DNA of 64,000 nucleotides from Candidatus Phyllobacterium onerii (GTDB lineage: Bacteria; Pseudomonadota; Alphaproteobacteria; Rhizobiales; Rhizobiaceae): NCBI RefSeq assembly GCF_028331445.1, contig NZ_JAQMHX010000017.1, positions 34,405 to 98,404 of the forward strand. The letters run 5' to 3'. Under the pieces are notes generated by a model. The model saw only the letters and a list, made by a program, of their open reading frames with translations, made no database searches and had not been told where the DNA came from. This document shows, piece by piece, positions 8,069 through 15,816 of the stretch. The position numbers and the translations under genes were made by a program. How positions within the stretch are numbered: position 1 is the stretch's first letter; each line of letters opens with the position of its first letter.

Positions 8069-9004
8069 TCAGGCGGACACCTTTGCCGGATCGCCAAAAT
8101 TCGGCAAGAACGTTTCACCGCGCGTCGCAAGAAACGCCTGAAACGCAGCCATGACAGGTGTGACTGCGCGGTCGCTACGGCTGATCGCGAACCATTGACG
8201 GCGAATTGGCAAACCAACAACGTCGAGAACGGCGAGCTGGCCAGCCTGAACCTCGGCGGCAACGCTCTGCATCGACAGAAAGGCGATGCCGAGATCCGCC
8301 ATGACAGCCTGCTTGATAGCCTCGACCGTTTCCATCTCTGTGCTCGGGCCATCCAGCCGGCCGGGAATATCCTTCAGGAAGCGCTCGAAAAATGTTCTGG
8401 TGCCGGACCCCTTCCCCCGGTGAAGGAAATGTTCGTTGGCAATCTCTGCTTTGGTGATATCGCGCTTGCCTGCCAAGGCATGACCTGGGGCGCCGACGAC
8501 GACCAGTGAGTGCTCGCCGAAAACTGTGGCACGAACTGAAATATCCCGCGGCGGACGTCCCAGCAGAGCGATATCGACGGCGCGATCCTTTAACCGGGTA
8601 ATCGTCTCGTCCCGGCGATCGATGATCAGTTCAAGATGTACATCGGGATATTCTTTGGAGAAGGCTGCAAACAATGGCGCCGCAAAATACTTGACCGTGG
8701 ACACGGCCCCGACTGTGATATGCCCGCGTTTCACGCGGCGGAAGGCGTTGATATCGTCATCAAGTCGCTGCAAACGCTCATCGATCTCTCTCGCGGCTTC
8801 CAGAAAGACCTTTCCGGCTTCTGTCGGAAACATGCCATGCGGCATGCGCTCGAAAAGCGTCACGCCCGCATCTTCTTCCAGCTGCTTCAGTTGTAGTGTG
8901 ATGGCCGGTGCAGTCAGCCCCAAGGCCTTCGCCGCATCTACAATCTTTCGATGAGTCTCGATCGCCAGCAGCGACTGGAGCTTTCGAAAGGTGACGTTTT
9001 TCAT
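8069..9004 (-). CDS. LysR-family regulator, CbbR-like
   Basis: The 311-residue protein has an N-terminal winged helix (FRKLQSLLAIETHRKIVDAA, then PAITLQLKQLEEDAGVTLFER) and a substrate-binding-like effector domain, as in LysR regulators. The sequence pattern, for example GAVSTVKYFAAPLFAAF and VVVGAPGHALAG, is closest to the CbbR group. No carbon-fixation genes are in the window, so here it more likely controls neighbouring catabolic genes. It is convergent with the hydrolase (12 bases between stops). A 7-bp inverted repeat directly abuts its start codon (9005-9034). Confidence 0.85.
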   Translation of the reverse strand: MKNVTFRKLQSLLAIETHRKIVDAAKALGLTAPAITLQLKQLEEDAGVTLFERMPHGMFPTEAGKVFLEAAREIDERLQRLDDDINAFRRVKRGHITVGAVSTVKYFAAPLFAAFSKEYPDVHLELIIDRRDETITRLKDRAVDIALLGRPPRDISVRATVFGEHSLVVVGAPGHALAGKRDITKAEIANEHFLHRGKGSGTRTFFERFLKDIPGRLDGPSTEMETVEAIKQAVMADLGIAFLSMQSVAAEVQAGQLAVLDVVGLPIRRQWFAISRSDRAVTPVMAAFQAFLATRGETFLPNFGDPAKVSA

Positions 9005-9034
9005 TCAGCCACAATAAAAAAACTTAATGGCTGA
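9005..9034 (-). promoter_or_regulatory. Inverted repeat abutting the LysR start codon
   Basis: TCAGCCA (9005-9011) and TGGCTGA (9028-9034) form a perfect 7-bp dyad with a 16-base A/T-rich spacer. It lies immediately before the start codon of the CbbR-like gene on the minus strand. It could be an autoregulatory operator, or an RNA hairpin that hides the ribosome-binding site. Confidence 0.4.
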
Positions 9035-9084
9035 GTAAAGGGATTTGACGGTCAAGACCCGAAAAGCCGGTCCTAAATCGGCTT

Positions 9085-9288
9085 CTAGCTACGCTTGAAA
9101 ACATCCTTGAGCGACGCCGGGTCAATACCCAAGGTCTGCAGGGCCGAGGCCGGTGGCGTGCGCCTGTTTTCAACGGCGAGTGCACACTCTTTTGCGGCAC
9201 TAAGGCAATTCGCCATCTCGGCGATGCTTGAAAGAACAGTGCGGAACCGACTCGTTCCAGCATTGAGGTCTTCGGCAAGTATAGTCAC
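9085..9288 (-). CDS. Small hypothetical protein (67 residues)
   Basis: A leftward frame starts with GTG at 9288, preceded by AGGAAGGA with six bases of spacing. It encodes about 67 residues, including SRFRTVLSSIAEMANCLSA and a short basic tail (LKDVFKRS). The composition is protein-like with two cysteines and an alanine-rich helix, and no domain was recognised. It sits between two LysR genes in the same orientation. A longer frame from 9423 exists but lacks the ribosome-binding site. Function unknown; this may be a genuine small gene or a chance open frame. Confidence 0.45.
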   Translation of the reverse strand: MTILAEDLNAGTSRFRTVLSSIAEMANCLSAAKECALAVENRRTPPASALQTLGIDPASLKDVFKRS

Positions 9289-9419
9289 GACACGTCCTTC
9301 CTGGAATTGTGCACCGCAATATAAATCAGGTGTAGGACGCGGGAAACAACGCTTTGGCAAGGCTGGTATATCGATTTTGCATAGCAGATGAACGGCGGCG
9401 ATTGCCTGTGCGATCGACT

Positions 9420-10370
9420 TCAATGGTCTGCTTCTATTTGGGGCGGTTGGGAGCGGTCAATCGGGTGCGCGTATGGCCCAATAGTAGCGGCGAGCCTGTC
9501 GATCATTCCATCGACAAATGCGATGAATGCCGTATCGTCGCTCAATCCCTTATGGGCTGCGTGAGCCAGGTAGAGCGTCAACCGTACTGATGGTCGCTCA
9601 ATGCGCCGGGCAATCAGTGCTCCCGATTGGATTTCTTCCGACACGATACCGAATGGCATGATGCTTTCTGCAAGACCATGAAGGATCAGCGCCTTGATCG
9701 CTTCCATCGACTGGACCTGATACGTCACGTTGACATCCAGCGACAAGCGGGAGGCCGTCTTGTGAATGCGGCGCCAGATAATATCCCGGCTGGACACGAG
9801 AGCCAGATCACCTGCAACCGCCTGTTTGAACGATATTCCACCCTCGGGAGTATCTCCGCCCGGTGCCGCAATATGGAGCAAGTCTTCCTTCATCAGGGCA
9901 AGGCGTCTGAGACCGGGGTTCTCCTCGATGTCATAGGCGAGGACGTAGTCAAGTTCGCCGCGCTCGAGCGCATCGGTCAGGACGAAACTCAACTCCTCCA
10001 CCACGTGCAGCGCGATACCGGGCAATTGCTGTTTTGCCGCAACGACCAATTCCGTGCCGATCAACTTCAGGATGCTCGGCGTGGCGCCGAGCCGGATCCG
10101 CGCGCGCTCGCCTGCCAGCGAAATCAGGTCGCGGCGCGTGTCCTCGATCCGCTGCAGAATTTCATGCGCGCGTTCATAAAGCAGCAATCCCGCAGGCGTC
10201 GCGCTGACACCCCGCGAATGGCGGTCGAGCAATTGAACGTGAAGCGATTCCTCGAGATTGCGTATCTGTATCCCGAGAGCCGTCTGCGCCAGATTCAACT
10301 GTTCCGCCGCTTTCGTAATGTTGCCTACGTCGACGACCTTGATGAAATATATCAGCTGACGAGGTTTCAT
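9420..10370 (-). CDS. LysR-family transcriptional regulator
   Basis: The 316-residue protein begins MKPRQLIYFIKVVDVGNITK and continues through the LysR winged helix (AAEQLNLAQTALGIQIRNLE, then LLDRHSRGVSATPAG) into an effector-binding domain. The N-terminus resembles the Nac/CatM-like group that often senses intermediates of aromatic catabolism. It is encoded 36 bases downstream of the ferredoxin-NAD reductase and in the same direction, so it may be co-transcribed with the oxygenase block. With the CbbR-like LysR and the IclR gene, three regulators are packed within 4.3 kb, suggesting layered or multi-effector control of the island. Confidence 0.88.
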   Translation of the reverse strand: MKPRQLIYFIKVVDVGNITKAAEQLNLAQTALGIQIRNLEESLHVQLLDRHSRGVSATPAGLLLYERAHEILQRIEDTRRDLISLAGERARIRLGATPSILKLIGTELVVAAKQQLPGIALHVVEELSFVLTDALERGELDYVLAYDIEENPGLRRLALMKEDLLHIAAPGGDTPEGGISFKQAVAGDLALVSSRDIIWRRIHKTASRLSLDVNVTYQVQSMEAIKALILHGLAESIMPFGIVSEEIQSGALIARRIERPSVRLTLYLAHAAHKGLSDDTAFIAFVDGMIDRLAATIGPYAHPIDRSQPPQIEADH

Positions 10371-10406
10371 TGCAGCTTTCAGCGACTGTCGGTTGCAGCC
10401 AAATGA

Positions 10407-11417
10407 TCAATAGAACTGGTCAAAATGCACTTGGGTTGAATCGACGCCAAGGTCGACCAACATTTTTTGTATTGCTTGTCCCATTGCGGGGGGACCTGCA
10501 AAATAGATCTCGCACGAAGGAAGCCGTGCGGCAAAAAGACTGTGCGCCACTTCATGGACATAGCCTCTGTATCCATCCCAGCCATCATCGGCCTCAGGCA
10601 TGCCTGAAACAACTGGATGGTAGTGAATATTTGTACCAAATCCCGGTAGTGTTTGCAGCATTTCCTTGCCGCAAATATCCTGCGCCGTGCGCCCGCCGAA
10701 GACGAAGTCGATACGTCTTCCGGCAAGGCTCGGTGCAACGGCCGCCTCCCGCGTGATCGACACCATCGGTGAGAGACCCGAACCGCCGGCAATACAAACG
10801 ATATCCCTCGGCGAGTTCTCTCGGAGGTATGCCATGCCATAGGGTCCATCGAGCGCGATGCTATCCCCAATGCGCATTTGCGAGAATAGATATCCAGTCG
10901 ACTCGCCGCCCGGCACGCGGCGTATCTGAAAGTGCCATTCTCCGCCATCATTGCTGGTATTCGCCATCGAATAGGCGCGACCGCCTGGCACCTCGGGCAG
11001 ATGCAGCAAGGCATATTGACCTGAAAGGAACCGGCTCGTTGTTTCCGTCCGGAAGCGAAACTCCCGGATGTCATGCGTGATGTCGGACGTTGCAACCAAG
11101 GTCGCAGCCTGGCGTTGCGGCCTGAAAAGGCTCTCATACTGCGGCATCAGCCGCAACTTGACGGCACAATCGGACAAGGGGCTGGCCTGGCAGCCCAAGC
11201 GGCGGCCGCGCGCACGATCACGTTCCCTCAAGCCCGGCGGATCCGCACGCAATTCTTTGATTTCACCTTCAACGAGATCGAAGCGGCAATTGCCGCATGA
11301 ACCGACATTGCACTCATAGGGAAAGCCCAGTCCCGCCCGTAGTGCCGATCGCATGATCGTGTCGCCTTCGTCGCACTCCCAGCGGAGATCGCCTCCATTC
11401 AGCGTGATGACTGCCAT
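10407..11417 (-). CDS. Oxygenase reductase component: plant-type [2Fe-2S] ferredoxin fused to FAD/NAD(P) reductase
   Basis: The 336-residue protein has an N-terminal ferredoxin domain with the cluster cysteines in ECNVGSCGNC (Cys36, 41, 44) and Cys76. An FAD domain (GRAYSMANTS) and an NAD(P) domain (VCIAGGSGLSPMVSI) follow. The layout is that of BenC/TmoF-type reductases that pass electrons from NADH to a Rieske or diiron oxygenase. Phthalate dioxygenase reductase has the opposite order (FMN, NAD, ferredoxin), so this one is atypical beside a phthalate-type oxygenase. I start at 11417, where GGGAAG lies 7 bases upstream; an in-frame ATG at 11432 is also possible. It probably supplies electrons to the oxygenase at 12981 through the Rieske ferredoxin at 14476. 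Confidence 0.88.
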   Translation of the reverse strand: MAVITLNGGDLRWECDEGDTIMRSALRAGLGFPYECNVGSCGNCRFDLVEGEIKELRADPPGLRERDRARGRRLGCQASPLSDCAVKLRLMPQYESLFRPQRQAATLVATSDITHDIREFRFRTETTSRFLSGQYALLHLPEVPGGRAYSMANTSNDGGEWHFQIRRVPGGESTGYLFSQMRIGDSIALDGPYGMAYLRENSPRDIVCIAGGSGLSPMVSITREAAVAPSLAGRRIDFVFGGRTAQDICGKEMLQTLPGFGTNIHYHPVVSGMPEADDGWDGYRGYVHEVAHSLFAARLPSCEIYFAGPPAMGQAIQKMLVDLGVDSTQVHFDQFY

Positions 11418-11437
11418 GCGTGGGCTTCCCATTCTTC

Positions 11438-12301
11438 CTATCGATGCCTTGCCGAGTATCCGAGACGGGCCGATATCGCTGCCACGGTTTCCAAAAGTGG
11501 TGGCGCAAACCCTTCGAGCGCTTCGATCGACAATCTCTGCAAAGGTCCGCCAATTCCGACAGCAGCGACGACAACACCATTTGAATCCCGGATAGGTGCG
11601 GCGATGACACGTATCCCCGGTTCGCTTTCCTCGTCTTCAATGGCATAACCGCGCTCACGGACTTCGGCGAATATCTTCCGTATCTGCTTGGGATCGACCG
11701 GCGTGCGTGGTGTACGTCGGGCGAGCGGTCCTGCCAGCACGTGTTCGATCGTCTCTTCCGGAGCGAATGCGAAGATCGCGCGACCGACTGCCGTGCAATG
11801 TGCTGGCCGACGGACACCGAGATCCGATTTGATCGACAATGCCTGCGGGCTTTCCAGATCATAGACGTGCATGATTTCAATGTCTGTCGGGATGCCGAGA
11901 ATGATGGTTTCGCCGGTGTGTTTGCGCAGGTCGAAAAGAAACGGGCGCGCTTCATTGGAAACATTCATACGCCGGCGTACGAGTGTTCCAAGACCGAACA
12001 ACCCCACCCCGAGTTTATAGCGCTCAGTTTCCGGGTTTTGCTCCAGCAACCCTTCCGAAACCAATGTCACGGCAAGGCGATGAACCGTGCTCTTTGCCAC
12101 CTTCAGCTTCAATGCCAATGCGCTGACGCCGATCTCCACCTCATCTTCTGAAAATGCTTTCAGCAACCGTATTGCCGTCGTGACTGACGACAGCCGATTG
12201 CGCTTGGACGATGGCGTTTTCTTTGAACTGGACGTGTGTTTGGAAGGTGGGTTCATGGGTTCAACATTCCGTTTGATCGCGTGGACAACAGCGTCGTTCA
12301 T
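11438..12301 (-). CDS. IclR-family transcriptional regulator
   Basis: The product has a Ser/Lys-rich N-terminal tail, then an IclR winged helix (SSVTTAIRLLKAFSE, then ALALKLKVAKSTVHRLAVTL) and an effector domain containing RPAHCTAVGRAIFAF and GIRVIAAPIRDSNG, hallmarks of the family. IclR proteins commonly control aromatic-acid operons (PcaR, PobR, PcaU). I chose the ATG at 12301 because GAGGG precedes it with 7 bases of spacing; a start at 12334 is also open. The gene stands between the reductase (20 bases downstream) and a hypothetical gene in the oxygenase block. It is the best candidate to bind the repeated GAAC/GTTC sites, but that is untested. Confidence 0.88.
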   Translation of the reverse strand: MNDAVVHAIKRNVEPMNPPSKHTSSSKKTPSSKRNRLSSVTTAIRLLKAFSEDEVEIGVSALALKLKVAKSTVHRLAVTLVSEGLLEQNPETERYKLGVGLFGLGTLVRRRMNVSNEARPFLFDLRKHTGETIILGIPTDIEIMHVYDLESPQALSIKSDLGVRRPAHCTAVGRAIFAFAPEETIEHVLAGPLARRTPRTPVDPKQIRKIFAEVRERGYAIEDEESEPGIRVIAAPIRDSNGVVVAAVGIGGPLQRLSIEALEGFAPPLLETVAAISARLGYSARHR

Positions 12302-12424
12302 AACACAGCCCTCGCGATTTCCCAGACCACCCATTTGAAAGACATTCCCGAGGCTGGAATTGCTCTGGAATGCACCAATCCCGGCATTACATTTACGATA
12401 TTGCCGCCCTCTGGCAATCGCATC

Positions 12425-12946
12425 TCAAACTCTCAGCGCGCTCAGCATTTCGCTGACATATTCAGCGCCTGTCGAAACAACGAGCATTGCCGCGAACGGA
12501 CGCATTGTGGTCAATGTCCGCTTCAACTGCTCGGACGGAACGCCGGCCGAATTGAGGACAAGACCTGTGGTCATCTTGTTGCGCACGAAACAGGCGTTGC
12601 CGATTACCTCGGCGGCTTCCGCCGATGCGCCGGCGGATGTGACCATGACGATAACATCCGCGTCGGCGATTTCGTCGACGAGATTGGTCCGCTTTCCATC
12701 AATATCTTCGAGTATTGCATCGACCGACAACATTTTCAGCGAGTTCGTAGCGCCCATTGGTTCGATATACCGCAGAAAGTGGGTACCATCCGAAGCTTGA
12801 TCCACCAATGATTTCAACGCCGCGACGCTGTCGGAATCGAGAGCAATGATGCGGGACTTCCTCGGCCTGGAATTGGGGTAACCAATTCTGAACCGGGCTT
12901 CCTCTGCCGTGGTAACGCGTGCACTTTCACTGAGACCGAGCTGCAT
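12425..12946 (-). CDS. Hypothetical protein co-encoded with the Rieske oxygenase
   Basis: This 173-residue protein is encoded 34 bases downstream of the oxygenase gene with its own AAAGGA site, so the two are very likely co-transcribed. It has a stretch resembling an alternating strand-helix fold (ADADVIVMVTSAGASAEAA, then NKMTTGLVLNSAGVPSEQL) and no signal peptide or membrane segment. I do not recognise the family. Its consistent frame, good start signal and operon position make it a real gene. It could be an accessory or regulatory protein for the oxygenase, or an enzyme of the pathway. Its repeated Ser/Ala/Gly loops hint at nucleotide or phosphate binding, but no canonical motif is present. 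Confidence 0.75.
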   Translation of the reverse strand: MQLGLSESARVTTAEEARFRIGYPNSRPRKSRIIALDSDSVAALKSLVDQASDGTHFLRYIEPMGATNSLKMLSVDAILEDIDGKRTNLVDEIADADVIVMVTSAGASAEAAEVIGNACFVRNKMTTGLVLNSAGVPSEQLKRTLTTMRPFAAMLVVSTGAEYVSEMLSALRV

Positions 12947-12980
12947 ATCGTTTTCCTTTGGAATAGATCCTCGCCGTGGC

Positions 12981-14267
12981 TCAGACGGAGGCCGGCGCTT
13001 TCCCCTCGATCACGGTCAACGCTTCGGCGGCTGCATCGATGTAAGACTGATCGACAGGCAACACGACAGCCGCCGACCGCACGCGGTGGTGAGCCGGATC
13101 GACACCCGGAGGTGTGATGCCCTTGTCCTTGAATGCCCGGACAGCCTTCAGCAAACGGTGGCGCGCCATGATGATCCCGTTGTCCGTCGATACGAGGTTT
13201 TCCTTTGTCCGGTCGACGATGGGTCCCATGCTTTCCTGCAACGATGCATCCTGCATGGCGATGCCTTCGACACCGGAATAGGTCACGCCAAGACGCTGGG
13301 CCTCGCGATCCATCAGGTAATCATTGTCCTTGTTGGCGGCCGGACGGAAGGTTCCTGGAACGTATGTGACGTGAATGCCCTTGCCGTCGAGCATTGCCTG
13401 GCGCTCTTCGGGCGTCAGCGCCCGGACGGGATGGTAATCGAAGCTCCATGCCCAGCAATTCTCGTCGTCGATCGGGATCCAGAAATGTCCGTGGACAGGA
13501 TGGTTGCCGCGCGGCGGTACCATGGTGAACGACGGCATAACCCACGGCGTTACACGCCAGTAGTAGTGGCCTTCCTCGGCATTCCTGCGGGCGCCGATGA
13601 ATAGTCCGCCTTCATTGTCCGTGACTTCGAAAAATGGCTTGGAGTCGGCCATATTGTATTTGTTGCCACGGGCACCCTTGAACAACGGGTCGCTGTTCAG
13701 ACTTCCGCTATGAAGGAAGGAAACATGGCTCGAATCGATGCCGCCTTCCATGGCCTGCAACCAGTTCGACTCCTGCCAGCGCTTCGATGTGAACGTCTGC
13801 TCAGGCGGCACAAGCGCAAATTCCCATTCCGGATGGGGCGGCTCTTTGTCGGCTGGCCCCATATAGGTCCAGAGAATATCGCCGATCTTGATGAGTGGAT
13901 AAGACTTCAGCTTGATCTTGTTGCAGAAGCCGCTTTCCTTGGGTTCTGACGGCACCTCGATACATTGGCCCGTGTGATCGTACTTCCAGCCATGATAGGG
14001 GCAGCGCAATCCGCCCTTCTCGTTGCGGCCAAACCACAATGAAACACCCCGGTGGGCGCAAAACTCGTCGATCAGTCCATAGCGGCCTTCGCTATCCCGG
14101 AACGCCAGCAAACGTTCGCTGAGCAGTTTTATGCGAACCGGCGGACAATCATTGGCTGGCAGTTCTTCCGCGAGCAGCGCCGGTATCCAGTAGCAGCGAA
14201 ACATATCGCCCATGGGTGTGGCCGGACCAGTCTGCGTCAGAAGGTCATTTTGTTCTTTTCTAAGCAT
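12981..14267 (-). CDS. Rieske non-heme iron oxygenase alpha subunit, phthalate 4,5-dioxygenase type
   Basis: The 428-residue protein has an N-terminal Rieske centre (C70-A-H72 and C89-P-Y-H92 in EFCAHRG and RCPYHGW). The catalytic iron site is in EGGIDSSHVSFLH, with bridging Asp178 and ligands His181 and His186. The opening region (TGPATPMGDMFRCYWIPALL) and overall length match phthalate 4,5-dioxygenase and related ring-hydroxylating or O-demethylating oxygenases, which work without a beta subunit. A strong GAGGAGG site supports the start. In the family the enzyme adds O2 to an aromatic carboxylate using electrons from a reductase. Here a separate Rieske ferredoxin and a BenC-like reductase are nearby instead of the usual single phthalate reductase. 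The exact substrate is unknown. Confidence 0.9.
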   Translation of the reverse strand: MLRKEQNDLLTQTGPATPMGDMFRCYWIPALLAEELPANDCPPVRIKLLSERLLAFRDSEGRYGLIDEFCAHRGVSLWFGRNEKGGLRCPYHGWKYDHTGQCIEVPSEPKESGFCNKIKLKSYPLIKIGDILWTYMGPADKEPPHPEWEFALVPPEQTFTSKRWQESNWLQAMEGGIDSSHVSFLHSGSLNSDPLFKGARGNKYNMADSKPFFEVTDNEGGLFIGARRNAEEGHYYWRVTPWVMPSFTMVPPRGNHPVHGHFWIPIDDENCWAWSFDYHPVRALTPEERQAMLDGKGIHVTYVPGTFRPAANKDNDYLMDREAQRLGVTYSGVEGIAMQDASLQESMGPIVDRTKENLVSTDNGIIMARHRLLKAVRAFKDKGITPPGVDPAHHRVRSAAVVLPVDQSYIDAAAEALTVIEGKAPASV

Positions 14268-14325
14268 TCAATCCTCCTCGAATCGTCCAGTCGCGACGAA
14301 ATCCGGCTGCTGTTTTGCCGAACCA

Positions 14326-14403
14326 GAACGTTATTCGTCAGTTTCGAGTTGACGTCCCGCCCTGATCGGTTATTCTTGCATAGCGTTCCTTTATGCAGAA
14401 CGC
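14326..14403. promoter_or_regulatory. GAAC/GTTC operator-like sites in the oxygenase-ferredoxin divergent region
   Basis: The 208-base region between the leftward oxygenase and the rightward ferredoxin holds GAAC-GTT-ATTC at 14326-14336, a degenerate GAAC-N3-GTTC. It also holds a longer perfect dyad, GCGTTC-N9-GAACGC, at 14383-14403. The N9 spacing and inner G/A-T pattern match the sites at 2916-2932 and 20324-20340. They are well placed for one regulator to control both divergent transcripts. Confidence 0.5.
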
Positions 14404-14475
14404 CGTTTCGTTTTTAGAAAACTACAGGCTGTTGGCGAGCTAGTCAAGCGCGCCGCGGCAGCAGGGAGAAAGGAT

Positions 14476-14802
14476 ATGAACCAGATGACGCAAACGCGTT
14501 CGAGGATAAGGCTTTGTTCTGCGGATGATGTTGATTTCGACAGCGCCATCAGGGTCGAATCCGGCGATCTCGTGCTGGCCGTTTTCAACGTCAATGGAAC
14601 GTTCTACGTGACAGACGATGCGTGCACTCACGGCCCGGGCTCGCTATCGGAAGGATATATCGACGGCCATACAATCGAATGCGATTTTCACAATGGTGCA
14701 TTCGATCTTCGCACCGGAGAGGTCGTCGCTCCGCCCTGCATGGTACCTGTTCGAACCTACAAGGTGATAGTGGAGAACGACGACGTGATGATCGAGATGT
14801 AA
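14476..14802 (+). CDS. Rieske-type [2Fe-2S] ferredoxin
   Basis: The 108-residue protein is a single Rieske domain with ligands Cys50-x-His52 (ACTHG) and Cys69-x2-His72 (ECDFHNG), as in the BphF/NdoA class of oxygenase ferredoxins. It would carry electrons from the reductase to the oxygenase alpha subunit. AGAAAGGA precedes the ATG at 14476. It is transcribed away from the oxygenase gene, which starts 208 bases to its left, so the electron-transfer chain is spread over two divergent transcripts. A three-component chain with a beta-less phthalate-type oxygenase is unusual. The ferredoxin could instead serve another enzyme of the rightward block. Confidence 0.9.
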   Translation: MNQMTQTRSRIRLCSADDVDFDSAIRVESGDLVLAVFNVNGTFYVTDDACTHGPGSLSEGYIDGHTIECDFHNGAFDLRTGEVVAPPCMVPVRTYKVIVENDDVMIEM

Positions 14803-14835
14803 ACCCGATGTGATGTTGCGGCCATAAAAAAATCG

Positions 14836-14841
14836 TATAAT
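14836..14841 (+). promoter_or_regulatory. Candidate -10 box upstream of the class II aldolase gene
   Basis: A perfect TATAAT lies 34 bases before the aldolase start within an A/T-rich stretch (14822-14865) that stands out in this GC-rich region. No good -35 hexamer is present at the standard distance, so it may depend on an activator, or the gene may simply be read through from the ferredoxin. Confidence 0.35.
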
Positions 14842-14875
14842 ATGGGATTTTATTAGAATATTGACGGGAGGGATT

Positions 14876-15658
14876 ATGGATTCTCATGCGCAGACAACAG
14901 ATGGAAACCCCGAAAAGGCAGGGACAGCGCTTCCATCGGAAACGTCATTGCGAGCTGAAATCGCGATTGCCACGCGGCTCCTGAACAGCCTGAAAATACT
15001 CGAATACAGTGGTCATGTCAGCGCCCTTCTGCCCGGTAACGAGACCTTGCTTGTACAGCCCCAGGAGAAAAGCCGCGCCGAAGTATCACCCGAAGATCTT
15101 CTGGTCTGCGATATGGACGGCAAGGTTGTGGCAGGTCCGAAAGGCGTCAAGCCGCCTTCGGAAGTTTTCCTCCATTGTGAGATTTATCGCGCGCGACCGG
15201 ATGTGAAATCGATCGCGCATTTCCATAATGATGCAACCAATGTCTTCACGCTTGTCGAAGATATGCAGCTCCTGCCCTTCAAGAATCATGCGATACGCTG
15301 GCGGAGCGGTATTCCAGTCCATGCGGACCCGGCCCACGTCAGCAATAGTGAACAGGGCCGCAGTGTCGCCGCCACGCTCGGCGCCCACCATGCCATGCAG
15401 ATACGCGCCCATGGCCAGATCGTTACCGCGGAGACGGTGCGCGGAGCGTTCATCGATTCGCTTCATCTCGTGGAGAATGCGGAAGCGGCTTATCGCGCTG
15501 CCGCCATTGGCAAAGTGAAGCCGTTGACGGACGCCGAGCTTGATTCATTTGCCCACAGTTTTCGCCGCGATCATCATATTCGCAAGCTCTGGAGCTACTA
15601 TGTGCGCGGCGCCTTGCGTGAGGGATTGTTCCCGGAGAACTGGAACGAACAGAAGTAG
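14876..15658 (+). CDS. Class II aldolase/adducin-family protein (possible dihydroxyphthalate-type decarboxylase or aldolase)
   Basis: The 260-residue protein has the class II aldolase/adducin fold: YSGHVSALLPG near the N-terminus, the metal-binding IAHFHNDATNVF near the middle, and a third ligand in QIRAHGQIV. Family members include fuculose-phosphate aldolase and 3,4-dihydroxyphthalate decarboxylase, so a decarboxylase role in a phthalate route is as likely as aldol cleavage. The ATG at 14876 has GGGAGGG 4 bases upstream; an in-frame TTG at 14861 lies before that site. It follows the Rieske ferredoxin by 74 bases and precedes the cupin gene. A second, shorter member of the family is encoded at 21458. 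Confidence 0.8.
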   Translation: MDSHAQTTDGNPEKAGTALPSETSLRAEIAIATRLLNSLKILEYSGHVSALLPGNETLLVQPQEKSRAEVSPEDLLVCDMDGKVVAGPKGVKPPSEVFLHCEIYRARPDVKSIAHFHNDATNVFTLVEDMQLLPFKNHAIRWRSGIPVHADPAHVSNSEQGRSVAATLGAHHAMQIRAHGQIVTAETVRGAFIDSLHLVENAEAAYRAAAIGKVKPLTDAELDSFAHSFRRDHHIRKLWSYYVRGALREGLFPENWNEQK

Positions 15659-15693
15659 AAAACGCCGGCGGGACTAACGCCCCCGGACAAAAC

Positions 15694-15712
15694 CGGAAAG
15701 ATGGTCTTTCCG
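15694..15712 (+). terminator. Hairpin between the class II aldolase and cupin genes
   Basis: CGGAAAGA-TGG-TCTTTCCG is a perfect 8-bp stem with a 3-base loop, followed by AAATC and not a T-run. A second imperfect hairpin (CTACC...GGTAG, about 15721-15746) follows. They could attenuate transcription or protect the upstream mRNA end. A simple intrinsic terminator is less likely without the T-run. Confidence 0.45.
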
Positions 15713-15816
15713 AAATCAAGCTACCGCCGCTCGGAGCGGCTGGTAGGCTATGACGCAAAATATTACGTCCGTGGACGCTTCCGGGCGCAGCGGAAATGCA
15801 TCGACAGGAGGAATCA

